Shown piece after piece: positions 1 through 9,097 of a stretch of 44,179 nt of DNA. This stretch comes from Paludibacteraceae bacterium. GTDB lineage: Bacteria; Bacteroidota; Bacteroidia; Bacteroidales; Paludibacteraceae. The translations under genes and the position numbers were made by a program. Under the pieces are notes generated by a model that worked only from the letters and a program-made list of their open reading frames with translations, did no database searches and was not told the origin of the DNA. Location of the stretch: NCBI GenBank assembly GCA_017962085.1, contig JAGCWA010000027.1, positions 1 to 44,179 of the forward strand, in the 5' to 3' direction. Numbering within the stretch: position 1 is the stretch's first letter; the number at the start of each line of letters is the position of its first letter.

Positions 1-3000
1 AACGTGCCCTCTGCATCGTATAGGTCGCTGTTGCTATCCCATGTGTAGCCGCTAGCTGTATGCTCTGCTCCGTCGTATGGTACGCTCACCTTGTTTCCGC
101 TGATCGTCACGATGACGTCGATTGGCTTGATCTCCAACTCGCCCTCCTTCTTCACCACATCATAATAGCAAGTAACATCCTCTGCGCCACGCATAATCTT
201 AGCGGAGGCTATCGTAGTCACCTCCGTACCCACATTGGTGATGGAAACCTCAGTGGCGGATGCCACCAACTCATCTCCTGCCATCAACGTACCCGTGGAA
301 GTATAATCCGTGGACACCGCCGACAACGGTGTGCCGTCATATGACTTCGAATCTGATTTCGGAGTAATTGTGATCGTCGTTTTTGCAGGAACGGTCACAT
401 TGATCTTAGTCGACTCATTTGCGTTACCGCACTTGTCCGTCACAACAACAGTGACTTCCGACGTAACCGCAATCACATCCCCTGCAGCTGGAGATTGTGT
501 AATAATCAAATCTTCCGTCGCCGTGCAATTATCTAAAGCCTGAGCCCTGACACTACTTGTCAAATCAGGCACTATATAGTTACATGCTGCGATATTCGCC
601 GTAGCTGGCACATCCGCAAATGTACCCGTCACCTCCGGTATCGTTTTATCCTCTATCGTCAACGTCTTCTCATCACTAGCCGTGCAACCATTACCATCCG
701 TAACGGTCAACTTCGCAGTGTAATTCTTTGTCTTCTCGAGAGAAGAAACGATGATGGCCGATACATTCGTTCCAGCCGCATCACCTGACCACGCATACAC
801 ATACGGAGTCTTTCCTCCTTGTACAGAGGAATTGAATGTATATGACGCACCTGGACAACCTGCCTGCGGTGCAGTTACCTCCACATCCAGGTCATTGGCT
901 GGGATAATCACATTGACTGTCGCAGTTTGAGTCAAACCACAACTACCTTTCACCGTTACCGTCACAGGTATGGTCTGCGATACATTTGTCTGAGTGTACT
1001 CGTCACCCACAGCTATGCTTTGGCTGACGAAGGTCAAATTTTCTCCACATCCATCAGTTGATTGACTCAACACTATGGTAGAAAGGTCTGGCATCGTATA
1101 AGTACAACCACCTGCTGCGGTAGCCGTCACATCTTCTATGGTTCCAATTGTTGGTTCATCGGCCTCTGTCCATGTATACGTCACCGACACAGAATCCGCC
1201 GTATTGCCGGAACCATCCGTATAGTGGGCAGTCCAGGTCTTCGTCACCTGACAGCCTGACGTGGTTTGTTTGGTAGTGATACTATCCACTGGAACGTTTC
1301 CTGTTCCCTCACAATTGTCGGAGTACGTGAATTTAGGATCTATAACGGTTGGGTTGCAACCCCAATCATGTCCATCAGGCTCGCTTGAAGCGTCGAGTGT
1401 TATCACCGGCTTCGTTCCATCCTCCACCCTGATCGTCTGCTCGCAGGTGGAGAACTCCGCACCGTCGATCATAACCGACCAAGAGAGTTTGTCACCATCT
1501 TTGGCGGCGAATGAGGAACCTGGGTATACTACTGTTTCTCCGCCATTCAACTTATACGAGAAGGTAGCGCCCTCGGTCACGTTATTCTCCTGCGGTGCGA
1601 CTGGCGTGTACTCTACGGTACAGCCGGTGGCATCCTCAGCTGTCTGCAACGTGGTGTCCGCACAGGAGAGGGTCACCTTCAAGATGCCTAAGTCCTCTGT
1701 GATGACATAGTTATTAGGGTTGACATCACCCCAGTTTATTTCATACGTGTTGACGCTCTCACCCACCTCAGTCTGACTACCCGTTGCTGTGGCAGTAACG
1801 GTAGACTCGTCTACATACTGATTGTTGATAAGGCCTTCAATCGTAACAGTTGATTCCGTCAATGCTTCTCCATCATACTCCTTCGTGGCACTGCTTGTGG
1901 TGATGGTTAATGGAGCTTTGCAAATGGTAAGCTCACCAGGACGAACCGCTAGCGACACATTATAGTTCGGATCATTCGGAAGTTGACTCTCCACTTCCGC
2001 CTCACTAATAGACATCGTGTAGGTACCCGCATCCGTCTCCGTCATGGAATATGCGGCAGCAATCGCTATCACCTCATCTCTATGTTGACTCTCATACACT
2101 GTGTTATTAATCCTGATTTCGGAACCATGGTTACGGAATCCAATCGTACGAGGAGAACCATCATAGCATGCGCCATCATTCCAACGATCCGCATCAAAGT
2201 TAATCAACACTTCCGCCGGAAGAATATTCAACGGGGCAGAAACATAATCGATCAAATAATATTCCTTGTCGCAATCCACGCCGTTGATTACAGCATTCTT
2301 CGGAGTGGTGAGCCCGTCTTCCCCCACATTGGTCACCTCACCGTCGAACTCAATACTGCTGAGGCTATGACCCAAACGCTCCTTCTCGAGTCCACTCACC
2401 TCGACATCCTCTACCCCATTGCTAGAGAGAGGACTGCCATCGTAGTTTTTCTCCTTGGCTTTTGCAGTGATGGTCAAAACCTTTTGGAACACAGCATCGA
2501 CATTCAATGTGGTAGGACCGTTCGGAGCATCCCAGAACACAAGGTTTCCACTCACCTGGTGGGTCTCTTCCGGCTCCGGATCCAATCCGTCATACACATA
2601 TGATGTCATGAATGTATAACCCGTAGGACGGGTACTGAACTCGTAGTTCGTGTTAGGCTGGATATATGCCCTCACTGGCTCCAATCCCGGGATTGGGTTA
2701 CCGCAGACATCCACACACCTGACATTAAAGGTGACACACTCGTAATCCCTATAATGGATAGTGAAGATATTGTTATCTCCATCCGAACCCAATTGGAAGA
2801 TCTTCGTCACCTCTTCAGGATAGTAGTCCTTGCCCAACTCCTCGGTCGATGCGCCATGGCTCGCCATCCATGCCTTGTCCACGTTCTTCGCAGAGACAGT
2901 GATGTATGACATATTACCATCCACTTCCTCCCATTCAGTCTCCTCGTGTACTTCCACGTTAGGATTTCCCTCCAGGACGAAACGCACCTTGTACTTGTTC

Positions 3001-6000
3001 GTGGTCGGTTTTAGGTTATAATAGAACTCTATCACATTGTTCGCCTTGTCATAATCAAGGGAAACAGTTTTTGCCGAAGCATCCGGAAGGTATCCCGCAA
3101 TGGTGATCGCCTCCTCTGTAATAACCTGTTGATACGAGAACACCTGGCTTCTGACATTCTTCTCCTCGAAAAGAGGCTCTCCACCAGGTCCACCCGACAG
3201 ATAACGCACCGTGTACTCAAGCGGTATGATGTTCCAATGCGCATAGAGGGTGATGTCGGAAGTCACCTGCTCCGTACCAATGACATAACGACGGCCACCC
3301 GTAGGAGCAGTGTACCATCCATCAAAAACATAATGAGGTCGGTTAGGATTACCTGGGTCATTAACCTTGGAATTCTTATCCACCACATCCTCCGCAAATG
3401 GTTCGTCCGCACCCTCGTAATTCCATTCGAAACGAACTGTGTACTGAGGAGCAACCCACTTCGCATACAATGCGAGGTTTTCGGATGGCATGACACCAAA
3501 AATATATGGATCCACCAACTGTGATTGCGCATACCAACCACCCCATGTATAGTCTTCTTTCCCCGCAGGCTTTTCTGGCACATAATTATATTCGTTAGTG
3601 TTGATATTCGCACCAACCATCACATCCTCTTTTGTCTTCAGCACCGTACTTCCATCATAATAGACGATGTTTTTCTTTACACGGTCATAATAGAAACGGT
3701 AGGTGTAACCGCAATTCGTATAACTTTCCTCGTGTTCACCCTCGCGACAAATCCATGTATAAGTGTATGTCGTGCCATTGTAATTATAAGTGTAGTCCGT
3801 ATAAGCATACGTGTAGGTGTATTTAGGGGCACGATAATAGTATTTGTAATTGCCTGAAAACCAATACTGTCGTTCGCTTTTATAAGCTCTATACACAACT
3901 CCATCTATAGTGATAGTAGAATTATCGTTATAGTTATTCCTATGTGGATAGCCTTCATCCTCATAATAAAAATAATCATCTTGCGCACTACTTTTAAACT
4001 GCCAAGTATGACCGTCATAGGTTATAGTTCTTTCACTTTCATCCGGAGTTTGTTTCGCATGATCCGAAGTCGTATGCGTATGCTCCACAGGTGTGTTACC
4101 AACGTACTGATAAGTAACACCACCCACCTCGATTTCTCTATCGTTCACACTAGGTGTAGCGGAAGCATGACCAGAAGTATTATAATTTTGCGTCTGAGAT
4201 GTAGCGAACGAAAAAGTATAAATATGGCCTTCTCTTTCTATTGTCGGATTATTTGGAGCATTACTAACATGACCGCCATCGTCCGTATAGTTGCGAGCAT
4301 ATGTATACTCTGTTTTGGTGACAGTTATACATGCATTGTTAGCATTTCCCTGACAACCTGACGGAGTACCATCATGTATCGTATAACCATCAAATTCTTT
4401 GGCACTTAGACCATTAGAATTAATACCTAATTCTGTGTAATTAGATTCTACTTTATATGTACCATCAGGTTGCTGGAAATAATACTCCACATTACGATTA
4501 TAAGAACTTCCATACGCCCATTGAGCAGTCCAAGTCACCACATTACTTGCATTAGCTTTTTCCAAATATTCGTAATCTATAGTTCGTAACTTTGTAACCT
4601 GACTCCACGAATGGCCATCATTCCAACCTGAGAAAGAACGACCGTTCCTGTATATCTCATTCGACGAAGATGGCCAAAATGTAGAGGCATCCATTCCCAG
4701 AACTATATCAGTAACAACATAACCACTACCTGTATATGTGGAACCATTCATCTTAACAGTTCCCTGATTCGCATTAAAAACGAATGTATATCTTTTCAGC
4801 TTATACCTTACCGTCAACACAGAACTACCATCCGCCTTCACATTAATAGACTCGTTCCAAGAATTGTCCCTTTCATATCCATTGATGTTATTCGTCAAAG
4901 CAGGGGCAGTCGACGAACTTACAGAACTATTAACAATTGCAGAAGCCGACTGAGAACGGTCATAGACCCACTCTGTAGTGTTTGTCGCATTGTCATACTT
5001 CTCCCGCATATAGACGACAGTGTAGTTCACCGTCTTTCCTGTCCACTTCGCATAAAGATTCACATCGCTGTTCAACGACACACTATTCCCCACAGGCTCT
5101 GTTAATTCCACATCCGTATACCATCCTGCGAAATCATAACCCGTACGCGTAGGATTAGCAGGGAAGGAAGATTTGGCAATTGAGGTACCATATAACCCAC
5201 TCATCGGAGAGACAGAAGAACCTCCGTTCGTGTTGAAAATCAACTGGAACGTTTTCCTTGTATATTTCACTTCAATCTCCTGCCCAGATGCTCTATTAAT
5301 CAAAGTCGGATTAGTACTCTCAAGGTTGGCATACGGGAACGTCTTCACATCGGCCGTAACGGTAGACCCAAGGACGCCATGCACATTATCCACTCGGTCA
5401 ATCTCCGTATAGCCGTTTCCGCTCAAATTCTTCAACTTATAAACGTAAGAATAGGTGGCGGTATATGGAACATACTTGACCCGTTTGGTCAACGTCTTCT
5501 TCCCATCGACAACGGTAGCAGCGTCAAGGTCAGCCGACGTGATGGAGACGCTCTGCAGCTCCGGATAGAATATGTCTTCGGAAGCGTCAACACCAGGGCA
5601 TGCCAACGCCGCATCCGAAACAGATGTCTGCGACGGTGAAGTGATCACGAAGGGTTGTCCATCCCTTACCTTCTTGCCATCAATAAGGTAAATCGCCTGG
5701 TCGAAGACTTTTGCCCCTCCAGGACATTCCTCGTACCAATACTCCATTGTAACCCAATAGAGATTGATGTCCTCGAAAACCGCATGGACAACCATATTAC
5801 GGTTCACTTCGGTATTTTCGTCCACTGCTTGCTCAGCTTCGTCCACCCATCCCGCAAAAGTTTTCCCTTCGCAGAAAGGTTCGTACGGCAAGAACTGGAA
5901 GGTCTCTCCAGGATGACGCCACATCACTGTTTGATTTTCATGGAGAGTACCATCACACGTGTACTGGAACCTCACTGACAACCACTCCTGTGCGAAGGCT

Positions 6001-6077
6001 GTGCTTCCGAAGAATGAGGAGACAATGAGCGAAAGGAATACCAACCAGCGCATAACGCCTACCCGTTTCCTTTTCAT
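1..6077 (-). CDS. Giant secreted multi-repeat surface protein, partial (C-terminus off window)
   Basis: The minus frame stays open from an ATG at 6077 to the left edge in the stretches I translated, giving about 2025 residues without a stop. In-frame ATGs also lie at 6110 and 6053; I prefer 6077 because it gives a compact signal peptide (MKRKRVGVMRWLVFL..., cleavage near residue 29 at AFA-Q). Domains in order: Flg_new/InlB-type repeats ending in AKW or AHW with GYDFAGWYT-like cores (about residues 272-346, 790-875 and 885-950); a 36-37-residue tandem repeat (about 610-735); a Tyr/Thr-alternating tract (about 740-775); a MucBP-like segment; YDG/MBG-like modules with KNYDGSPL, KEYDGEAL and KSYDGTPL motifs; and HYR/PKD-like modules with TDKCGN-type cores. 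It is probably cell-surface or secreted and adhesive. A sorting domain would lie outside the window. Function is inferred from architecture only. Confidence 0.85.
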   Translation of the reverse strand, partial: MKRKRVGVMRWLVFLSLIVSSFFGSTAFAQEWLSVRFQYTCDGTLHENQTVMWRHPGETFQFLPYEPFCEGKTFAGWVDEAEQAVDENTEVNRNMVVHAVFEDINLYWVTMEYWYEECPGGAKVFDQAIYLIDGKKVRDGQPFVITSPSQTSVSDAALACPGVDASEDIFYPELQSVSITSADLDAATVVDGKKTLTKRVKYVPYTATYSYVYKLKNLSGNGYTEIDRVDNVHGVLGSTVTADVKTFPYANLESTNPTLINRASGQEIEVKYTRKTFQLIFNTNGGSSVSPMSGLYGTSIAKSSFPANPTRTGYDFAGWYTDVELTEPVGNSVSLNSDVNLYAKWTGKTVNYTVVYMREKYDNATNTTEWVYDRSQSASAIVNSSVSSSTAPALTNNINGYERDNSWNESINVKADGSSVLTVRYKLKRYTFVFNANQGTVKMNGSTYTGSGYVVTDIVLGMDASTFWPSSSNEIYRNGRSFSGWNDGHSWSQVTKLRTIDYEYLEKANASNVVTWTAQWAYGSSYNRNVEYYFQQPDGTYKVESNYTELGINSNGLSAKEFDGYTIHDGTPSGCQGNANNACITVTKTEYTYARNYTDDGGHVSNAPNNPTIEREGHIYTFSFATSQTQNYNTSGHASATPSVNDREIEVGGVTYQYVGNTPVEHTHTTSDHAKQTPDESERTITYDGHTWQFKSSAQDDYFYYEDEGYPHRNNYNDNSTITIDGVVYRAYKSERQYWFSGNYKYYYRAPKYTYTYAYTDYTYNYNGTTYTYTWICREGEHEESYTNCGYTYRFYYDRVKKNIVYYDGSTVLKTKEDVMVGANINTNEYNYVPEKPAGKEDYTWGGWYAQSQLVDPYIFGVMPSENLALYAKWVAPQYTVRFEWNYEGADEPFAEDVVDKNSKVNDPGNPNRPHYVFDGWYTAPTGGRRYVIGTEQVTSDITLYAHWNIIPLEYTVRYLSGGPGGEPLFEEKNVRSQVFSYQQVITEEAITIAGYLPDASAKTVSLDYDKANNVIEFYYNLKPTTNKYKVRFVLEGNPNVEVHEETEWEEVDGNMSYITVSAKNVDKAWMASHGASTEELGKDYYPEEVTKIFQLGSDGDNNIFTIHYRDYECVTFNVRCVDVCGNPIPGLEPVRAYIQPNTNYEFSTRPTGYTFMTSYVYDGLDPEPEETHQVSGNLVFWDAPNGPTTLNVDAVFQKVLTITAKAKEKNYDGSPLSSNGVEDVEVSGLEKERLGHSLSSIEFDGEVTNVGEDGLTTPKNAVINGVDCDKEYYLIDYVSAPLNILPAEVLINFDADRWNDGACYDGSPRTIGFRNHGSEIRINNTVYESQHRDEVIAIAAAYSMTETDAGTYTMSISEAEVESQLPNDPNYNVSLAVRPGELTICKAPLTITTSSATKEYDGEALTESTVTIEGLINNQYVDESTVTATATGSQTEVGESVNTYEINWGDVNPNNYVITEDLGILKVTLSCADTTLQTAEDATGCTVEYTPVAPQENNVTEGATFSYKLNGGETVVYPGSSFAAKDGDKLSWSVMIDGAEFSTCEQTIRVEDGTKPVITLDASSEPDGHDWGCNPTVIDPKFTYSDNCEGTGNVPVDSITTKQTTSGCQVTKTWTAHYTDGSGNTADSVSVTYTWTEADEPTIGTIEDVTATAAGGCTYTMPDLSTIVLSQSTDGCGENLTFVSQSIAVGDEYTQTNVSQTIPVTVTVKGSCGLTQTATVNVIIPANDLDVEVTAPQAGCPGASYTFNSSVQGGKTPYVYAWSGDAAGTNVSAIIVSSLEKTKNYTAKLTVTDGNGCTASDEKTLTIEDKTIPEVTGTFADVPATANIAACNYIVPDLTSSVRAQALDNCTATEDLIITQSPAAGDVIAVTSEVTVVVTDKCGNANESTKINVTVPAKTTITITPKSDSKSYDGTPLSAVSTDYTSTGTLMAGDELVASATEVSITNVGTEVTTIASAKIMRGAEDVTCYYDVVKKEGELEIKPIDVIVTISGNKVSVPYDGAEHTASGYTWDSNSDLYDAEGT
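3870..4290 (-). repeat. 36-37-residue tandem protein repeat inside the left giant gene
   Basis: Four successive units begin near 4247, 4139, 4031 and 3920 (spacings about 108, 108 and 111 bases). Each starts with a strand-like motif of the form xxIxxxGxxY/W: PTIEREGHIY, REIEVGGVTY, RTITYDGHTW and STITIDGVVY. Two units carry a mid-unit HASATP or HAKQTP, and a weaker copy (GGHVSNAP) precedes them. I do not recognise this repeat as a named family. It lies in an AT-richer stretch of the gene. Confidence 0.7.
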
Positions 6078-6273
6078 CACAGAACTAAGAATACCATATA
6101 TCGTTTCCATAACGGTAAAAATTTACGTACAACAAAATAACGAGAACATAGCACCTCGCAAAGGTGGCATACTACAAGGAGAAAATACCTTTCATTTGCA
6201 CTCATAATACCCTATTTGTCTGTAATACAATACTTTGCGTCATAAGTCTAGTTCTCCGAGATAATACTCGTTG

Positions 6274-6281
6274 CAAAGTTA
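6274..6281 (-). promoter_or_regulatory. Predicted -7 box for the left giant gene
   Basis: On the minus strand this reads TAACTTTG, a full match to the Bacteroidota -7 consensus TAnnTTTG. It would place the start of transcription near 6267, giving a leader of about 190 nt. No clear -33 TTG was seen. Confidence 0.5.
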
Positions 6282-6479
6282 AGTATTTTTAGGCATAAAA
6301 AATGGAGGAATATCAAAAAAATCACACTATTTAACAAATCGCAAACAATAAGAAGAATTACGTCGTGGCGCAACACTTCACGCGTGACGATGGTACAGAC
6401 AAATGCTCTGAGAGGAAAAAAGAATTGACAAACATTAACTCAAGGCCTTCCCTTGGCTTAACGACAGGTAGCGCCACAC

Positions 6480-6515
6480 AAAAAAATCGGGGATGCGCAT
6501 ACGCACACCCCCGAT
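6480..6515 (-). terminator. Rho-independent terminator after the GH5-CBM6 gene
   Basis: On the minus strand an ATCGGGG.../...CCCCGAT stem with an inner TGCG/CGCA pairing is followed directly by a run of seven T. It lies 25 bases past the stop codon. Confidence 0.8.
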
Positions 6516-6540
6516 ATGTATACTCCTTAACGGAGATTGA

Positions 6541-8658
6541 TTACTTTACAATGATCTTAGCGAACTTGCTGCCCTCAGCGGAAGCAACCTCTACATTGTA
6601 GACGCCAGCCGGCAAGTTAACTGAAAGCTTAGAAGAACCCTCGATAGATGCGCTGTAAACCTCAGCACCAACCAAGCTGAAGATCTTCACATTTGCCTGA
6701 CCCTCTGCAGATACGTTGATGACACCATCCTCGATTACTGAAGGGAAGACAACAGCCTCTTCATTGTTCACGATCTTGCCAACAGAAGTGACAATCTCCT
6801 CTGGATAGCCCTCGCCATTCCATGGCTTCTCATAGGTGAAGCGGAGACCGCCAAGACCCTGGTGACCATAAGGGAAGGACAACTTCACAACATGTGTACC
6901 AGCCTCCTTGAACAAGATACCGTCATAAGTTCTTTCAGCACCGAAGTCAGGATCACCCGTGTAGCACCATACCTTATCGTTTTCATCCTGAGGAGTTACT
7001 CCATTTACAGGAGCATCTACATAAGGGGCGAATTGAGTAGCCTCCATTTCTACCTCTTGTGTCTCAGTGGACTTCTTCAAGTCAACCATGAAAACCTGAG
7101 AAGCGTGGTCCTTCAAAGTGAGGGCGAAACCACCCGCACCAGTTGCCGTACATTTTCCAGTCTTGTCATCACATTTCATGTTACCGATACCACCCAATTT
7201 ATCGCCTGCGCAAACAGCCATTTGGATGCTATAGTAACCTGGATCCGCAACCTCGAATGTATAGAGCAACCACTCACCAGCACAAACCCAACCTAAGTTG
7301 TAGAGAGAACCCCACTTGCCCTCGATGCAAGCACCTGTCACATCGACGCACTCGTCAGTACGGAAGTCGCACCAGTCACGACCTGCATAACACTTCAAAA
7401 CCTCACGTTCCTTCTTAGTGTTCTTGTTCTCACAAGTAAGTGTCTCTTTCTCGTCATATTCAGTTGCGGTTGCCTCGGTATAACCCTCCTCATCCGTATT
7501 GTTGGCATCGTAGTAAGTCATACCAGAACCACTTGCCCATTGACCAACCTCTTTATCCGGATTATCATCATAGAAACCAAGGTTCAAAATCTCATCCTCA
7601 CTGTCTTTGCTAAGTTCGAAGCAAGCACCGTAACATGCAGTTACAACTGGCTCCAACTTACCACCCAACATGCTTTGGATGAATTCTCCAGAAGGTGAAA
7701 GAGGACCATTACATCTCTCCTTAAATGTAGAAGAACCCTCCTCCTTCATACCATACGACCAGTTCATCCAGCTGACGATCTGACCGCAACCTTCCAAACC
7801 TTGGCAGTGTCTCAAGAATGTAGTAGCGAAAGAAGTGTTGACATCATTGTATGAGTGCTTCTTCTCTGGCTGTGCGGAACTTACACCCCACTCAGACACG
7901 AAGATAGGCACCTTAGTGGAAGCTGGCAAGAACTCAGAGCTCTCCAAACCTACGTGTGCAGGCTCGTTAGCATACAAGTGGAATGCATACATCACACCAG
8001 CCTTGTCTGTCTTAATCAAGTTGCCAGTACTTGCCACCTGAGAATAGATGTATTGGTCCCAGTTAGGAGTACCAACGATGATGATAGGCTTGTTCTGGTC
8101 GATGCTTGTGATCGTGTTGATGATCTCCTCAGCATAGCTCTTGATCTCACCCCATCCACATCCGCTTGGCTCATTACAGATCTCATAGATGATATGTTTG
8201 TACTTATTCTTGTCCACCTCGTTCGCAACCATGGAGAAGAAGCTCTTCGCCTCACTCTTCTTTCTATTAGGGTTACCACCTGTTCCATCATCGGCAGCCT
8301 CCAAGATGTGCCAGTCGATGATACAATACATACCCTTGTCATTTGTCCACTTCATCCAGTTCTTGATGCCATTGTCATCAATTGAACCGAAATTGGAAAG
8401 ATAACGGGCAATACGCACACAGTTGGCACCCGCACCCTTCATAGACTCCAAATCGTTCGCTGACTGCAAACAGTTCTCGTTGTAGAAACCGAACGAACTC
8501 CAACCCTTCAATTGGATTGGCTCACCCTTCTCACTGGAGAGTTGGATACCCACCAACTTCAATCGACCCCATTCTTCGATGTAGTTGGTACCAGCATCAG
8601 CCGCACACTCATGTAGCCATGCGAAAGCGGCAATCAATAGGAATAAAACTTTCTTCAT
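6541..8658 (-). CDS. Secreted GH5 endoglucanase with CBM6-like module and T9SS sorting domain
   Basis: This 705-residue protein probably hydrolyses beta-1,4-glucan at the cell surface. The signal peptide is about residues 1-21. The GH5 barrel spans about 25-345, with IYEICNEPSG holding the acid/base Glu163 and IFVSEWGVS holding the nucleophile Glu256; the conserved HLY and NWSY elements are present. Residues about 350-610 resemble a CBM6 beta-sandwich (GSGMTYYDANN, LGWVCAGEWLLYTF, GLGGLRF), but with an unusual Cys-rich insertion of roughly 65 residues between the first two of these elements. The last ~70 residues are a type A T9SS sorting domain (LPAGVYNVEV... ending AKIIVK). It belongs to the same GH5 branch as the double enzyme at 37030 (shared EWGRL and CVRIAR motifs), not that of the 21714, 24373 and 30225 genes. 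Exact substrate (cellulose, glucomannan or mixed-linkage glucan) cannot be read from sequence. Confidence 0.9.
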   Translation of the reverse strand: MKKVLFLLIAAFAWLHECAADAGTNYIEEWGRLKLVGIQLSSEKGEPIQLKGWSSFGFYNENCLQSANDLESMKGAGANCVRIARYLSNFGSIDDNGIKNWMKWTNDKGMYCIIDWHILEAADDGTGGNPNRKKSEAKSFFSMVANEVDKNKYKHIIYEICNEPSGCGWGEIKSYAEEIINTITSIDQNKPIIIVGTPNWDQYIYSQVASTGNLIKTDKAGVMYAFHLYANEPAHVGLESSEFLPASTKVPIFVSEWGVSSAQPEKKHSYNDVNTSFATTFLRHCQGLEGCGQIVSWMNWSYGMKEEGSSTFKERCNGPLSPSGEFIQSMLGGKLEPVVTACYGACFELSKDSEDEILNLGFYDDNPDKEVGQWASGSGMTYYDANNTDEEGYTEATATEYDEKETLTCENKNTKKEREVLKCYAGRDWCDFRTDECVDVTGACIEGKWGSLYNLGWVCAGEWLLYTFEVADPGYYSIQMAVCAGDKLGGIGNMKCDDKTGKCTATGAGGFALTLKDHASQVFMVDLKKSTETQEVEMEATQFAPYVDAPVNGVTPQDENDKVWCYTGDPDFGAERTYDGILFKEAGTHVVKLSFPYGHQGLGGLRFTYEKPWNGEGYPEEIVTSVGKIVNNEEAVVFPSVIEDGVINVSAEGQANVKIFSLVGAEVYSASIEGSSKLSVNLPAGVYNVEVASAEGSKFAKIIVK

Positions 8659-8711
8659 TTTTCTGATACAATTAATTAAACATAAAATAATCTGCGTCTA
8701 AACTCAGCGCA

Positions 8712-8719
8712 CAAATTTA
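8712..8719 (-). promoter_or_regulatory. Predicted -7 box for the GH5-CBM6 gene
   Basis: The minus strand reads TAAATTTG, matching TAnnTTTG, 53 bases upstream of the start codon. Confidence 0.5.
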
Positions 8720-8875
8720 GTAAAAGAATCTGAATGACGAAATGAAATTTGTTAAAAATGAATATGAGGAGGATTATGCACCCCAACCACACCTATAATA
8801 TAACCAGTAAATTATGGCATCATTAGGCCTATAGAACGGGCCGTCCGACCCCTTCAAACATCGGAGCGGCACCTC

Positions 8876-8973
8876 AAAAAAAACAGACTTCGGGATAGTC
8901 CCCCGAAGATATCTACGGAGCTTCTTGGGTCAGCTTCCTTACGCTCCAAGCGGGAAACCCCGCTGAGGGAAAG
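8876..8973 (-). ncRNA. Candidate ~100-nt small RNA with intrinsic terminator
   Basis: Three successive hairpins can form in a minus-strand transcript from about 8973: AGCGGG-GTTT-CCCGCT (8964-8949), a GGAGC/GCTCC stem (8947-8917), and CTTCGGG/CCCGAAG (8908-8888), the last followed by TCTG and a run of eight T, as in a rho-independent terminator. Just upstream lies TATTCTTTG, close to the -7 consensus but with one extra base. No reading frame is apparent. The local GC content is higher than in the flanking spacer. I could not assign a family; it lacks the SRP RNA GGAA/AGCAG core. A structured leader or degraded element is the main alternative. Confidence 0.45.
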
Positions 8974-9053
8974 ATCGCGCAAAGAATATCACATCGGTCC
9001 GTTTTGGGAAAATATTTTTAACTCTGAATTTTCATCTCTTAACGCTTAATTTA

Positions 9054-9061
9054 TATCTTTG
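9054..9061 (+). promoter_or_regulatory. Predicted -7 box for dnaN
   Basis: TATCTTTG matches TAnnTTTG and lies 36 bases before the dnaN start codon. It faces away from the candidate small RNA. Confidence 0.55.
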
Positions 9062-9097
9062 CGAATAATAAATTGATTTAACAAAATACATATTAAT

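Larger units (their letters stand above)
6078..6540. other. Intergenic region between giant protein gene and GH5 gene
   Basis: This 463-bp gap holds the terminator of the GH5 gene and the predicted promoter of the giant gene. The leader between that promoter and the start codon is about 190 nt and can form only small hairpins, such as CACCT-TTGCG-AGGTG near 6152-6166. No coding capacity was recognised. Confidence 0.6.

Noticed and set aside
1983-2603. 206-codon plus-strand frame within the left giant gene
   Set aside because: The minus strand here gives continuous YDG/MBG-like domain sequence; the plus frame has no recognisable signal.
8876-8973. Assignment of the small RNA candidate as 4.5S SRP RNA
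   Set aside because: Size is similar, but the conserved helix 8 core (GGAA tetraloop flanked by the AGCAG asymmetric loop) is not present.
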